Shown: in pieces, positions 1-11,532 of the stretch
Numbering within the stretch: position 1 is the stretch's first letter
Layout: the number at the start of each line of letters is the position of its first letter
Assembly (NCBI GenBank): GCA_019279435.1
Contig: JAAALK010000286.1
Coordinates: forward strand, 20,665,931-20,729,930
Direction of reading: 5' to 3'
Origin: Zizania palustris
Taxonomy: Eukaryota > Streptophyta > Magnoliopsida > Poales > Poaceae
Length of the DNA stretch: 64,000 nt
The notes under the pieces: model-generated
What the model was told of the DNA's origin: nothing
The model's database searches: none
Seen by the model: only the letters and a program-made list of their open reading frames with translations
Made by a program: the position numbers and the translations under genes

Positions 1-1027
1 GACAGCCTTCGCTTCGCCGAAGATAGCCTCCGATACAGTGACGGTTTTGAGCCGAAGCCGTCAAAGCCCTTGGGCCTTCGCACCACCACCTCCAGAGTGG
101 ACCACCACGGATTTGCAGCTACTCCCAGCTCGAACTCTGTCAATCCGTGTACCAAAGCCATGCATGGCCGAAGTACCACAAGTCATCCTTCACTCCGGAG
201 CTAGCCTCGCTCGGAAGCCTTCCTTACTCCGAAGCCCCACCTTCGGAGTACCACCCTTCAAAGTCCCTCCTTCGTCCAAGGCCTCCGCATGAAGCATTCC
301 ATGAGCACTTCGTCGCAGTGTCTCTCCCCGAGCACACTCCTCGACAAGCCTCACCCGGACCATGCCTTCGATGCACCTCGACTTCTGAGACCTTCGTCGG
401 GTACCTTCGAGTGTCTCCCTCCGGAGCACACCTCGAGCGCCTTGCCTCCGCAGAGGACTTGAACAACCAAACTCCGAAGTCACTCCTTCCGGAGTACCTT
501 TGAAGTGCCTCGCCTCCGAGGACTTTGTCTCGGAGTACCTTCACCCGGAGCCACGCTCCGCACTTACTGCCTTCTCCTGGTGCACCTTGACCAGAGGACC
601 GACCCAGACCGCTTCGCAGCCACCGTGACGGAGCTCCCCGCTCCACAGGCATCAAGCCTCCCGCTTGACCCAGGTTCACCTGCTACGAACCGTCCGTCGC
701 CTCCGAAGTCTCATGCGCACCACAGACAAACAGACAAGTGTGTCCAGTACTCCGGAGACCTCTTCGGGTTAGCAACCTTCGGCACACACTCCGGTGTACC
801 GCCCAAAGTACCGAGACCTTCGGTACAAACCCAGTCATCGTGTACTGTCGGACCCCTCCGACAGGCACACTCCGCTGCAACAGCTGCAGCAACCAAACCA
901 CCGAACCCTTCGGTGATACAGCCTTCGAACACCTTCGGAGATCCAACCTCCGAACCCCCTTCGGACCAGAGGGTAAAAGCCTGTCAATCACTCATCACAA
1001 ACACCGAAACCAACCCTTGGTTTCTCA
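1..1027 (-). mobile_element. Sirevirus LTR fragment (element A', A family), truncated by window edge
   Basis: On the minus strand this begins TGAGAAACCAAGGG and follows, in order, the LTR sequence of element A at 42366-44385: CTTCGGAG-rich U3, a CTTGTCTGTTTGTCTGTGGTGC block, then an AAGTGCGGAGCGTGGCTCCG block. It ends cleanly at TTTCTCA (1027), where the LTR sequence of element C resumes at CAATATGAG. It is therefore the outer end of an A-family element inserted in reverse orientation into C's left LTR; the rest lies left of the window. It differs visibly from A's LTR, perhaps about 10%, so it looks like a separate subfamily member. Minus- and plus-strand reading frames here are artefacts of the GC-rich U3. 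Confidence 0.85.
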
Positions 1028-2519
1028 CAATATGAGAATAAATTGAATAAAGCAAAGATTATCCAGAAATAAATTCAGAAATAAAACTGATATATTGCAC
1101 GTAAATCTAGAATTAAAAATATTATTGTGACTATTTTTTTCTTTTTATACGAACACACTAAAAATACTTAAATAAATAATATGCGAGTACTAATAAGGTT
1201 TTAGTAGACAAAAATTAATTATGAAATTACTAACCAGATTCGCATGCTAATTAATCAACTTAGCTAAAAAATAGGAGATTGGATCAAAAAGATTACTTGT
1301 GTTTAATGCTGCCGCACGATGCCTTGCTGCCGAATTCCTTCCTGATCGCGTGATAGAGAAAAAAATTGCACAACACAAAAACAAATCACGTAACCGCACC
1401 ACGGTTTCTCCGCCCGTAGTACAGTTGCCGAAAGCCTGCTGCTGCGCCATGGTAATTTCGCCCGCTGCTAGGCTTGTGTATGCGTGTTGCACCGGCTAAC
1501 CTGCACTGTAAGCTAGGCTGCTGTAGCATGCATCTCGGCTGCCGCGTCAGGGAAGCAAGTGAAGGGAAAAAAATCGCGCCGTGGACTGCCGCAACTTGAA
1601 TATTTGCCCAACGTGCCGAGTGCATGCCTTCTCTGCTACTCCACGTGATTAAACCGAAAGGAGAGCTGCAGCGGAAGACAACGCAACAACAAAAATAATC
1701 TCCAAATAGATATATTCAGGCACGCAAACCAAGATCAACAATGATGATTGTTGTGATGCCGGCAGGGCTTTCCTAGCGCCTGTGCCATGCTAGGCTGCAA
1801 GCTGCAGTGCTAGGCTGCCGCTGCGCAACGCTGCCGAGCCTCGGCTGCAGCGAATCAATCCGGCGACGGCGGCTCAAAACAGATAAAGAAACGGCAACGG
1901 AATAAAAATAGCGGTGACGGAAAACATCTGGACTGTAGATTAGTTTCGAAAAAACAGTCAATCCTAACCCTAGGGGGTTGGGGCCTATTTATAGGCAGCC
2001 CACTAATAAAGGGAAAAGACTAATTTACCCTTACACTGACTCTAAAAATAAAATTGGAAAATACTAAAATGCCCTTAGAATATTTAACTGACTCGAATAA
2101 AAAAGAATGTGGACCTAAAGGCTAAATAATAAAATCCTAAATAAAGATAATCAGCAGTTGTCAGTTTTGCGCCGAAACTGACAAAGCGTCCACCGTCTTC
2201 GCAACGGGTACCCGGATTGGACTGACCTGATTCCGAAGCTTCCTCATCCCGGCAATCGCTCGCCGCTCGTGTACCTGAGTCAACCCCGGTCAACAGACCA
2301 GTGGATCCTCTGCCGCTCTTAGCCCATGTACTCGGATTGGGCTAGCCCGACTTCGCGGCTCCTTTGCCTGGCTGTCGCTCGCTGCCCGTGTACCTAAATC
2401 ACACATGCCCCAGACACGACAGGTCTCATCTTCTGTTCACGTATCCTCTTTGACTTCCGTTGACAATCACTCATCACATCTGGAGCCATAAGACCCATAC
2501 TCTTCAACATGGTTCCTCA
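1028..2519 (-). mobile_element. Element C (Sirevirus) left LTR = 3' LTR, 5'-truncated by A'
   Basis: Aligns along its length with the right LTR at 51318-52795, sharing the blocks TTATCCAGAAATAAA, CCGCACGATGCCTTGCTGCC, GGCCTATTTATAGGCAGCCC and CTTTGACTTCCGTT. It ends at CCTCA (2519), directly followed by a C-rich tract (ATCTCCCCCTTGATG) that is a polypurine tract on the minus strand, so this is the 3' LTR of a minus-strand element. The first ~310 bases of the LTR are missing here because A' is inserted at the CAATA that corresponds to 51318-51322. Identity to the right copy looks about 90%, so C is older than A or B. Confidence 0.9.
1986..1993 (-). promoter_or_regulatory. TATA box of element C left LTR
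   Basis: TATAAATA on the minus strand in the context GCCTATAAATAGGCCCC. The same site is conserved in the partner LTR at 52269-52276, so it is the likely Pol II core promoter of the family. Confidence 0.6.
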
Positions 2520-3221
2520 ATCTCCCCCTTGATGAGTGCATTGTCAACACCCTCTTCAGCAATTCTTCAGAACCTACAAAACATGTGGAAACACGAAAAC
2601 AAAAACAAAGGAAAACAGAAAGAAGAAAATAAAATAAAAGTTTAACCCTAATGACCAAAAGCCAAACAAAAGCAAGAAAAACAATCATTATGGTTAACCA
2701 AAAATAAAACCTCAAAACAAGTGCAATCTCAGAATTATCAACAAGGATATCCAAAGAGTAAAGGCAAAAGATACTAAAACTCCCCCTCAAACAAATCCCA
2801 GAGAAAGCCAAAAACTCTCCCTAAACTCTTCTAAAAGATCGGGTAACCCAAAATTTTTCCCCCTTGTTGACAATTGGACTCATCATGTGAGACTAAATGC
2901 ACTCTAATAGAGACACATACACAAACTCCCCCTGAAATGTAGCTCCCCCTCAAAATATGCCATGAATGCAGATGGGGTGCAGGTGGAGTGTAAAAAGCAA
3001 GCTTCTCAGATATGATTGACTGCAATTACAACATCTAACAGGTATAGCAAAAGACATACTATCTAAGATACATGATATGATCAGTGCAACAGATGATATC
3101 TAAAGAGAGTCATTAGCACGCATTTTTCGATTTTTGCAAACAAAAGTATCACCACATTTTCTAGTTGACAAGCAAAGTAAAGCATGAGATGCAAAAGCTA
3201 ACTGATATCTACCAAGATAAG
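2520..3221 (-). other. Element C 3' untranslated region with several polypurine tracts
   Basis: No supportable reading frame. Read on the minus strand the stretch contains repeated GGGGGAG-type purine tracts (near 2521-2531, 2780-2790, 2858-2866, 2929-2936 and 2942-2950). Several polypurine tracts before the 3' LTR are a known Sirevirus trait. The tract at 2521-2531 abuts the LTR and is the functional plus-strand primer site. Element A is inserted at the right end; the same untranslated region resumes at 44391. Confidence 0.7.
3217..3221 (+). repeat. Target-site duplication of element A, left copy
   Basis: ATAAG immediately precedes A's 5' LTR (TGAGAAACC at 3222). The same 5 bases follow the 3' LTR at 44386-44390. 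A perfect match over a 41-kb span fixes both ends of A and shows everything between them entered as, or later within, one insertion. Confidence 0.9.
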
Positions 3222-3533
3222 TGAGAAACCAAGGGTTGGTTTTGGAGTCTGTGATGAGTGATTGACAGATTTTATCCTTCGATTCGAAGGGGTACCTCTG
3301 AAAGGGTTCGGAGGATGTTTCACCGAAGGGTTCGGTGGGTTCTGGTTGCTGTAGCTGTTGCAGCAGAGTGGGCCTGTCGGAGGGGTCCGACAGTACACGG
3401 TGACTCGGTTGTATCGGAGTGTTCGGTACTTTGGGTAGTACACCAGAGTGTGTATCGGAGGTTGGTTACCTGGAGAGGTCTCTGTGGTACTGGATACACT
3501 TGTCTGTTTGTCTGTGGTGCACAGGAGACTTCG
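3222..3533 (+). mobile_element. Element A 5' LTR, first part (split by B)
   Basis: Matches 42366-42673 of the 3' LTR with scattered substitutions. It stops after GAGACTTCG, where B's LTR begins (TGTCGCGCC). The LTR continues at about 15782 with GAGGCGACGG. Confidence 0.9.
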
Positions 3534-6500
3534 TGTCGCGCCCCGATTTAATAAATCAGGACTTTTATTGAAAATCCAAAGAAAATCAATAAAACAAGAC
3601 ATTCATCAAGCGACCACGTACAATACGGTAATCATTCATGGTTCGTAGACCGCATTAATACAAAAGTGAATGAAAGTGAAGAGAAACTAATAAAATCAAG
3701 GGTCCTAGATGAACGCCTCCTTCCAGTCTCGCCTTGACTGGGTCGCTACTCCAGACCTGCATCCTCCTCGTAGTAGACAGGCTCTGATGGTGTAAGTCAA
3801 TGGGGTGAGTACAGGTGTACTCAGCAAGCCACCGAATGCAAATATAATGCAAGATAATAACAAGGGAGATAGTGGCTAATTTTGCGGAAGCACGTACTTT
3901 GTACAGCAGTTAAATGTGAACAATTTATTAGTACTGAAACATAAACATGTGTATGAATCATCTACTTCTAACTCGAGGAGTACGTTTCACCTCCTCGCAC
4001 AACAGTCCTTACATGCCATGAATAACTCAACCATTCAAATATTAGTAAACTAACTGCGAGTAGTCACACAACCCGCCCTTGACCGTGGGCTCGGCTTTTT
4101 GAAAAGATTAAATTACTCTGATCAAAGACGTACCACTGTACCCACAAGGCACACACTCATCACTTACACCAAAGTGTAATGATATGACCCATTTCACGGG
4201 AACTCGTGCCAAAACCTTCCGTATGGTTCGCCTCGATTCAGATGCACCCTCTTATAGGTTTCATATGGTGCCCCGACGCGTCGGTGCCTCACCATACCCC
4301 CCCCTTGAGCCTCGTCGGTACAAGTCGCCCACAGGCTTGCCCCTTGCCCCCTCCACTATGGCGCTTCGAGTCGGAGTGTTCCATACTTCCAGTTAGGACT
4401 TACCCATTAGACTTGTGGTTGGTACGGAAGTGCTTTGCAACAGATCTCGCAGACCGTTCCTTATAGTGCCCCGGGTGCGACCAACCAATGTCCGAGCTTG
4501 CACCGAGAACCCACCATACTTATAACTTAGCCAACTCCAATAGAGTCCAGAGACGAGAATAACAGGGAAATTCATATATTAGAATCCATCTATCTACGAC
4601 TCATTCTTTTCATCCTATAGCAGTTATGCCGGTACATTGGGCACTAGCTATTATAATATTTGTAGAGTGACAAGGAGTTAAGGCTCAATAAGCATGGCTT
4701 GGGTTGCACACAAGGACGGGGATCTAATAAATATAAGTGTAGGGCTTGGTATTGGACTAATGCAATATTAACCTATGAGTTATAGCGATAATTTATTAAA
4801 ACATGGGCTCAATGATGATCAACTGTTTCCACAGGGGTGGTCGATGACTTGCCTTGATCAGCAAATGGGGATGGAGGAACTTCGGGAAAGAACTCCGGCT
4901 CCTCGACGAACTCGTAGTCTTCTCGATACGGAAAAAAATAAACAATACATTCAATAAACAAATAAAAATCCACCAAATAATAAACATACATATTTGTGGG
5001 TTTTATTATGTGGACTAAGGTTTTAATATTCTGAAGTTTTGTGAAAAACAGTAAACTTATATCTTAAGGTTTTTCCTAATTTATTTTCTGAAATAATAAT
5101 TTTAACCCTAAGGGGTTTTTATTCATTTAATCTATAAGTTTATATTGTGCCAAAGTAACATACTGTTTTTATGGCATTAAAATGTGGAGAATAATATACT
5201 GAATTTAACAAAATTTGAATGGTGAAATTTGGAGTTAAAATGAGCAAGTTATGAATTTTCAAAGTTTAAATAAATTTCTGGAATTTTATTTGTACTGGAA
5301 AAGGGTACTGGTCCACGGTGAGCCAGGCTCACGGTGGACCGCTGCACTGTGCGCGTGGACCGGGTCAACCAGATCCGTTGGATCCAGATCCAACGATGAG
5401 GCGCGAGGCGGTTGGCTTAAATTAAAATGGACGGCCAGGATTAAAACATAGCGAACGGGTATGCGTGGACGCCTGAGATCGCTCGAGGGTTTTAAGTTTT
5501 GATCAACGGCTGAGGTCACCGGGTACCGGTTTGACCGGATCTGAGAGCCTGGATTAAATCCTGAAGGGATTTAATCTTAGCCCTCCGATCGTGATCGGAC
5601 GGCCAGGGTGCCGTCCGGCACGGCACAGACGTAAGGGGTACTCAGCCCCCTTCGTCTCCGGCTCTGGAGGGTTCGCGCGCGGTGGCGGCGGCGGCGACGA
5701 GCGCCTACGGGCTTAGCTCTAGGTGAAAATGGATAGCGGAGGTCGTGGCGGTCTCGGCCATACCTTCGGTGGCGATGAAGGGTGACGGACGGCGACGGCG
5801 GCGAGTGTAGACGGAAGGGGGTCTTCGGGAGCTTGACGGTGACGGCGATCCGACGGGTCCCACGGCCAACCGAGGGGTGGCCGAGGACGGGTGGGCTCGG
5901 GCGGTCACAACGGTGGCAACGGCTAGGGTGACGGCGGCGTAGATCATCGGCGGGAGCTCACCGGAGTCGAAGCAGAATCGAAGGCCAAAAAGAGGGTGGC
6001 GGCGCTCTGCTTTCGCTCTAGTACGGCTGCGTTGGCGTGGGCTGAGTGCGGAGAGGGGAGGGGTACTTATAGGGTCACCGGCGGCGGTTAAACGGAAGGA
6101 AACCGAGAGTTTCCTTCCCTCTCCGGCGAGGGTTTCCGAAAGCATCGGATAGCTTTCCTAAGTGCGAAAATGGGCTGGCTATGGATGGAAAGGAGGCGGT
6201 GATGCTCGGGGAAGGTGATCCGGGGACAATCGGGCGAGATCGGGCGGCTGGCGGCAAGAAATCCGAAGGGGATCGCCGAGGGAAAGGAAAGGGGATCCCC
6301 TGCCCGGGAGGAAGACGAAGCTGACAGGGGGCCCCCACTTGTCAGTGGCCGAGTGCGAGGCCAACATCGCCGACAGGCGGGCCACGGATGTCAGGGAGCG
6401 AGGGATGGGCACGGGTGGCTGACGGGTGGGCCAGGCGAGGACGGGTGCGGGGAGGAGAGAGGGGGAGCGAGCGCCGACAGACGGGTCCCACCTGTCGGTG

Positions 6501-6830
6501 GCTAGCGGCTTGGGCTGGGCTGGGCTGGAGAGAATTCGAGGTTGAGGCCCATTAAGAATAATAAGTGTTTTCTGATTTAAAATAATTCTAGTAATTCATT
6601 AATTTGATTAAGGGTTGAATCACTGTTGATAAAAATTTGTAAAAATTCCTGAAATTATGTTTTGGCCTCTCCTTTATCTCATAAAATTTTCAAGTCCAGA
6701 TTTTGAATATTTATCTCTGTTTGGCTTTAATAGGGCTCTTTAAGGGTTTTTCTTTAATTATAATTTCCAGAAATTCCTTTAATATTATTTTTCTTTTCTT
6801 TTATTTCCTTTTTAATTCTGGGGTGTTACA
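3534..6830 (-). mobile_element. Element B 3' LTR (left copy)
   Basis: Near-identical over its whole length to 12475-15778. It holds an AT-rich part (3600-5250 and 6540-6830) and a GC-rich part (about 5290-6540). On the minus strand the core promoter is CTATAAG at 6066-6072. Reading frames in the GC-rich block start upstream of this TATA box and are not supported as genes. Confidence 0.9.
6066..6072 (-). promoter_or_regulatory. TATA box in B 3' LTR
   Basis: CTATAAG on the minus strand, followed by a C-rich leader. The related LTR B' has the same box at 38703-38709. The promoter-side LTR of B (15014-15020) reads CTATGAG instead. Confidence 0.5.
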
Positions 6831-6872
6831 ATCATATCCACCTTACAGAGAATCTCGTCCTCGAGATTCGGA

Positions 6873-9800
6873 TCAATCCTCGAATAGCTCAGGATGTTGT
6901 GCCTTGAGTTCATCTTCTTTTTCCCATGTAGCTTCCTCTACAGGATGATTGCTCCACTGCACTTTGCAGAAGCGGATGACCCGACTCTTGGTGATCCTTT
7001 CTTTGACTTCCAATATCTTGACGGGCTTTTCCACATAGGTCAGATCCTCTTGAACATCCAACTGCTGTAGGTCCACTTGCTCTGTAGGGACTCGAAGACA
7101 TTTCTTCAGTTGGGACACGTGAAACACGTCATGTACTCCAGCCAATGAGGGTGGTAGTTCCAACTAATAAGCAACTTCGCCTTGGCGTCGAACAATGGGA
7201 AATGGTCCAACATATCGAGGGGCCAACTTTCCTCTCATGTTAAACCGTTGAGTACCACGGAGAGGCGTAACTCGAAGGTAAATGTGGTCTCCCTCTTCAA
7301 TGGCTAGGTCTCGGCGTCGATTGTCTACGTAGCTCTTCTGTCGTGATTGGGCTGTCTTGAGCCGGTCTCTGATGATCCGTACCTTCTCTTCAGCTTCTCG
7401 AAGGATGTCTGTTCTGAATACTTGGGATTCACCGGTTTGATCCCAAAGTAGAGGCGTTCTGCACTTACGTCCATATAGGGCTTCAAATGGAGACATCTGA
7501 AGACTGGCTTGATAGCTGTTGTTGTACGAAAACTCAGCGTATGGTAAGCTCTTGTCCCAAGTTGCTCCAAAATCCAAGACGCATGCCCCAAGCATATCCT
7601 CCAATATCTGATTTACCCTTTCTGTTTGTCCATCTGTCTGAGGGTGGTAGGCAGTGCTAAAGTTCAATCTTGTTCCCATCTCTTCTTGAAGGTTCTTCCA
7701 AAAACGAGAGGTGAACTGACTTCCTCTATCGGACACTATCTTCTTGGGCACTCCATGAAGACACACGATGCGGGCCATATATAACTCTGCGAGCTTAGGG
7801 CCACTGAAGGTCGTTTTGACGGCTATGAAATGTGCTACTTTCATGAGTCGGTCAATAATCACCCATATAGAATCATATCCAAGTTGGGTCTTTGGGAGTC
7901 CGGTGATGAAATCCATACCGATCTCTTCCCACTTCTATTCAGGCACTTTAAGTGGCTGTAACAGTCCTGCAGGTCTCTGATGTTCAGCTTTTACTCTTCT
8001 ATAGGTGTCACATTCTGCGACGAACTGAGCAATCTCCCTCTTCATGCTAACCCACCAATAACGTTCCTTTAGGTCCTGGTACATCTTGGTACTTCCGGGA
8101 TGAATGGAGTATAAAGTTTCATGGGCTTCTCTTAGGATAAGGGTTTTTATCTCTGGTTTATCCGACACACATATCCGGGTTCCAAACCATATGGTGCCAT
8201 TCTCGTCTTCTGAGAATCCTGGGGCTTTTCCTTGTCTCATGTTCTTCTTAATGGCTGCTATATCTGGGTCTTCTAATTGAGCTTCTCGGATCTATTCGAA
8301 TAAGACGGGTTGGGTATCCAAGGTGGCTAGGTATGCTCCGGTGGTCAACCCGAGGTTTAACTTTTCCATCTCTTTACACAACAAGGGTGCGTGATCTTGA
8401 ATCATGATGGCTGTGCAATATCCCTTACGACTTAATGCGTCGGCTACCACATTTGCTTTTCCGGGGTGGTAGTGGATACCTAAGTCATAGTCCTTTATTA
8501 GTTCCAACCATCGTCTTTGCCTCAGATTGAGGTCTGGCTATGTGAAGATGTACTTCAAACTCTTGTGATCCGTAAAGATTTCACAGCGATTTCCGACCAA
8601 ATAATGCCTCCATATCTTAAGGGCGTGCACTACTACGGCCAATTCCAAATCGTGGGTCGGGTAGTTCAACTCATGGGGTCTCAACTGACGAGAGGCGTAA
8701 CAAATAACCTTCTCATCTTGCATAAGTACACATCCTAATCCTTAGCGAGATGCGTCGCAATAGACATGGAAGTCCTTCCGGATATCTGGTAGGGTCAGTA
8801 TGGGTGCTGACACCAGACGGGTCTTGAGGGTGCGGAAACTTTCCTCGCACTCGGGAGTCCATTCAAACTTCTCTCCTTTCTGCAACAACTTGGTCATTGG
8901 CTTGGCTATCTTGGAAAAATTCTCAATGAATCTCCGATAATATCCGGCCAAACCCAGAAAACTTCGTATCTCAGATACGTTTGTGGGTGGCAACCAATCT
9001 GTAACTGCTTCCACGGTGGCAGGATCTACTGCAAAGCCTTGAGTAGAGATAACGTGTCCAAGGAACTTTACTTCCGCCGTCCAAAACATGCACTTGCTGT
9101 ACTTGGCGTATAACTGGTGTTCCCTTAGCTTTCCTAAGGTTAACCGGAGGTGAGTCTCATGCTCTTTCTGGTCCTTGGAATAAATGAGGATGTCGTCTAT
9201 AAAGACCACGATGAATTTGTCCAAATACTCCATAAATACCTTGTTCATCATATTCATGAAGAAAGCAGGGGCATTGGTCAATCCAAAGGACATAACAGTA
9301 CACTCATATAATCCGTAGCGGATGGTAAAAGCCGTCTTGGGTATATCCTCTTCTCGGATCCTTAACTGATGCTAACCAGACCGCAGGTCGATCTTCGAGA
9401 ATACCATAGCTCCCTTCAGCTGGTCAAAGAGATCATCGATCCGAGGCAACAGGTACATGTTCTTGATGGTTACTTCATTCAAAGCGCGGTAATCCACACA
9501 CATATGCTTAGCCTTGTCTTCTTTCTTCTCGACGAAGATGACGGGGGCACCCCACGGCGATGTACTTGGTCTGATGTAGCCTTTCTTCTCGAGATCCTCC
9601 AACTGCTGCTTCATCTCGGCTAACTCATTAGCAGCCATCCGGTATGGTCGCTTGTAAATAGGGGTGGTCCCGGGTACCAAGTCAATCCTGAACTCGATGT
9701 CCCTCTTAGGAGGCATCCCTGGTAAATCCTCTGGAAATACGTCCGAGTACTCACTGACCACTGGTATTTCCTCCAAGGTAATCTGGTGCAGTCTTGGCCT

Positions 9801-11351
9801 TCCAGACTTCAGACTTGGCATCTGGAATGTGACGGCAGTCCCTTCTTCACTGGTCACCGTTACTTTTCTCTAGGCACATTCTATTACTCCTTGGTGTTTA
9901 TTTAACCAATCCATCCCTAGAATGAGATCCAAACCTTGGCATTCTATTAGGATAGGGTCGGCCCAAAATATTGTGCCTTGGATATCTACCCATACCCTGG
10001 GACTATAGGAATAGGCGAGAGTTTGTTTGCCCGGGGTGGCTATTAATACGGGTCTGGGCAGTTCACTTATGTCCAGGCCATTTCTTTCCACAAAAGTCGT
10101 TGATATAAAAGAGTGCGTAGCTCTAGTGTCAAATAAAACGACTACAAGGGTTGAATGTACTATAAACTTACCCATGACAATCTCTGGGGCGGCCTGGGCT
10201 TCTTCACCCGTGACGTGGTTGACGCGGGCGCGTGTGGCCGGGTTTGCTGCAACCCCTTGAGCATGTTTGGGATGGGGGCACTGACTAGAGTAATGCCCCT
10301 CCTAGCGGCAGTTGAAGCATATCACAGGCTTGTCATGCCTGTCGCGTAGAGTCTCCGCCTTCTTGGCCGGGGCGGTTGGGGCAGCTGGTGCGGTGGGAGT
10401 GGGGCGAGATTGTCCGGCTCCGGCATTGGCGGTAGGTGGTGTCGGACGATACACCGGGCAGGGGTGGTACTGTGGCGCTGGTGGAGGAGGGATGAAACGA
10501 GGCCTCTATGCCATGCCTTGGTTCTGTTTGAAAGCAATCATCCTTTTCTTCTTTAGGTCAACCTTATTTTGCTGAGTCTCCTGAATGATGGATTTATTCA
10601 CCAACTTTTGGAAGTTGGCGTAATCTCCGGAAATAAGCTATAGGGACAGCTCATCCTTTAGTTCCCGAAGGAACTTTGCCTGCCTGGCCGCATCGGTACG
10701 GACCTCCTCAGGTGCGTACCTGGCCAACCTGTTGAATTCGTGCAGGTATTCCGTCACGGATCTGCTCCCCTGCTGCAGGTCTCGAAACTCCTGCTGCTTC
10801 TATGCAATGATGCCATCATGGATGTGAGCGGCACGGAAGGCGTCCGAGAACTCCGCCCAAGTATGGACGTGTCCCTCGGGCAGGGTCTCACGCAGATTGT
10901 CCCACCATTCTACGGCGGGACCTTGGAGTTGATGGGTGGCAAAAGCCACCCTCTCCTGCTCGGTGCAGGTCAGGAGGTTGAGTTTCTTCCCGATAGTCCT
11001 CAACCAATCCCCAGCCTCCATGGGGTTGGTGGTACTTGAGAAAGTAGGTGGGCGGACTCGGAGGAATTCCGAGAGTTGGGAGGCGGGAGCGGGAGCTGGA
11101 GTGGCGGGGCGTGGCAGCTCGGGCTGTTGGTGGAGACGGAAGAAGTGAGCCTGCTGCTCTTGCATCTGCTGCTGCTGCTGTTGCATTTGGTTCAGGAGGG
11201 CAGATACCAATTGGTTTTGTGTGGCCATCATCTCGGTCAGAGTGGGGTGATTGGCAACCGGGGCTTGCCTTTGCCCCGTTGCTCCCCACTGGGGCAAGTT
11301 TCCGTTATCTCCTCCATTCTGAGGAGCATCGGAGCCTTGGGTGTTCGACAT
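6873..11351 (-). pseudogene. gag-pol: Element B gag-pol polyprotein with 11 in-frame stops
   Basis: One frame runs from ATG 11351 to a stop at 6873-6875 (1492 codons) with no frameshift. Order: Q-rich N-terminus and retrotransposon gag domain (~60-185), CCHC knuckle near 10300, aspartic protease (~392-490), RT with FIDDIL (~residue 718), RNase H (~870-1020), integrase with zinc finger and D-D-E (~1040-1390: MDFITG, SDRGSQF, QTERVNQ) and a C-terminal chromodomain (about 6890-7030). Premature stops lie at codons beginning 10802, 10640, 10508, 10304, 9872, 9374, 8744, 8540, 8294, 7937 and 7166: ten TAG, one TAA. The protease triad reads DTR instead of DTG, and the last zinc-finger Cys is Tyr (CDTY). 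It cannot make a working product. Confidence 0.9.
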
Positions 11352-11532
11352 CCTGAGGTTTCCAAAATAAACAACATCTCTTTAGGGGAACATGCTAAGC
11401 GTTTTATTTCAAAAGGATCGTTCTTGCGATTACATTTATTGTCTTTTATTTAATTCTTCACTCATGCCTTATATTTGACATGAATGGCAATACAAGCAAG
11501 TAAAAGAAAACAATCAATCGTAAAAACTACGT

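Noticed and set aside
38..1035. Overlapping open frames on both strands
   Set aside because: They lie in a GC- and CTTCGGAG-rich LTR U3, are absent or broken in the other A-family LTRs, and lack a promoter on the right side.
5705..6145. 146-codon minus frame repeated at 14653-15093 in both B LTRs
   Set aside because: Repeated only because LTRs are repeats. The start codon lies upstream of the LTR TATA box, so the element transcript would not contain it.
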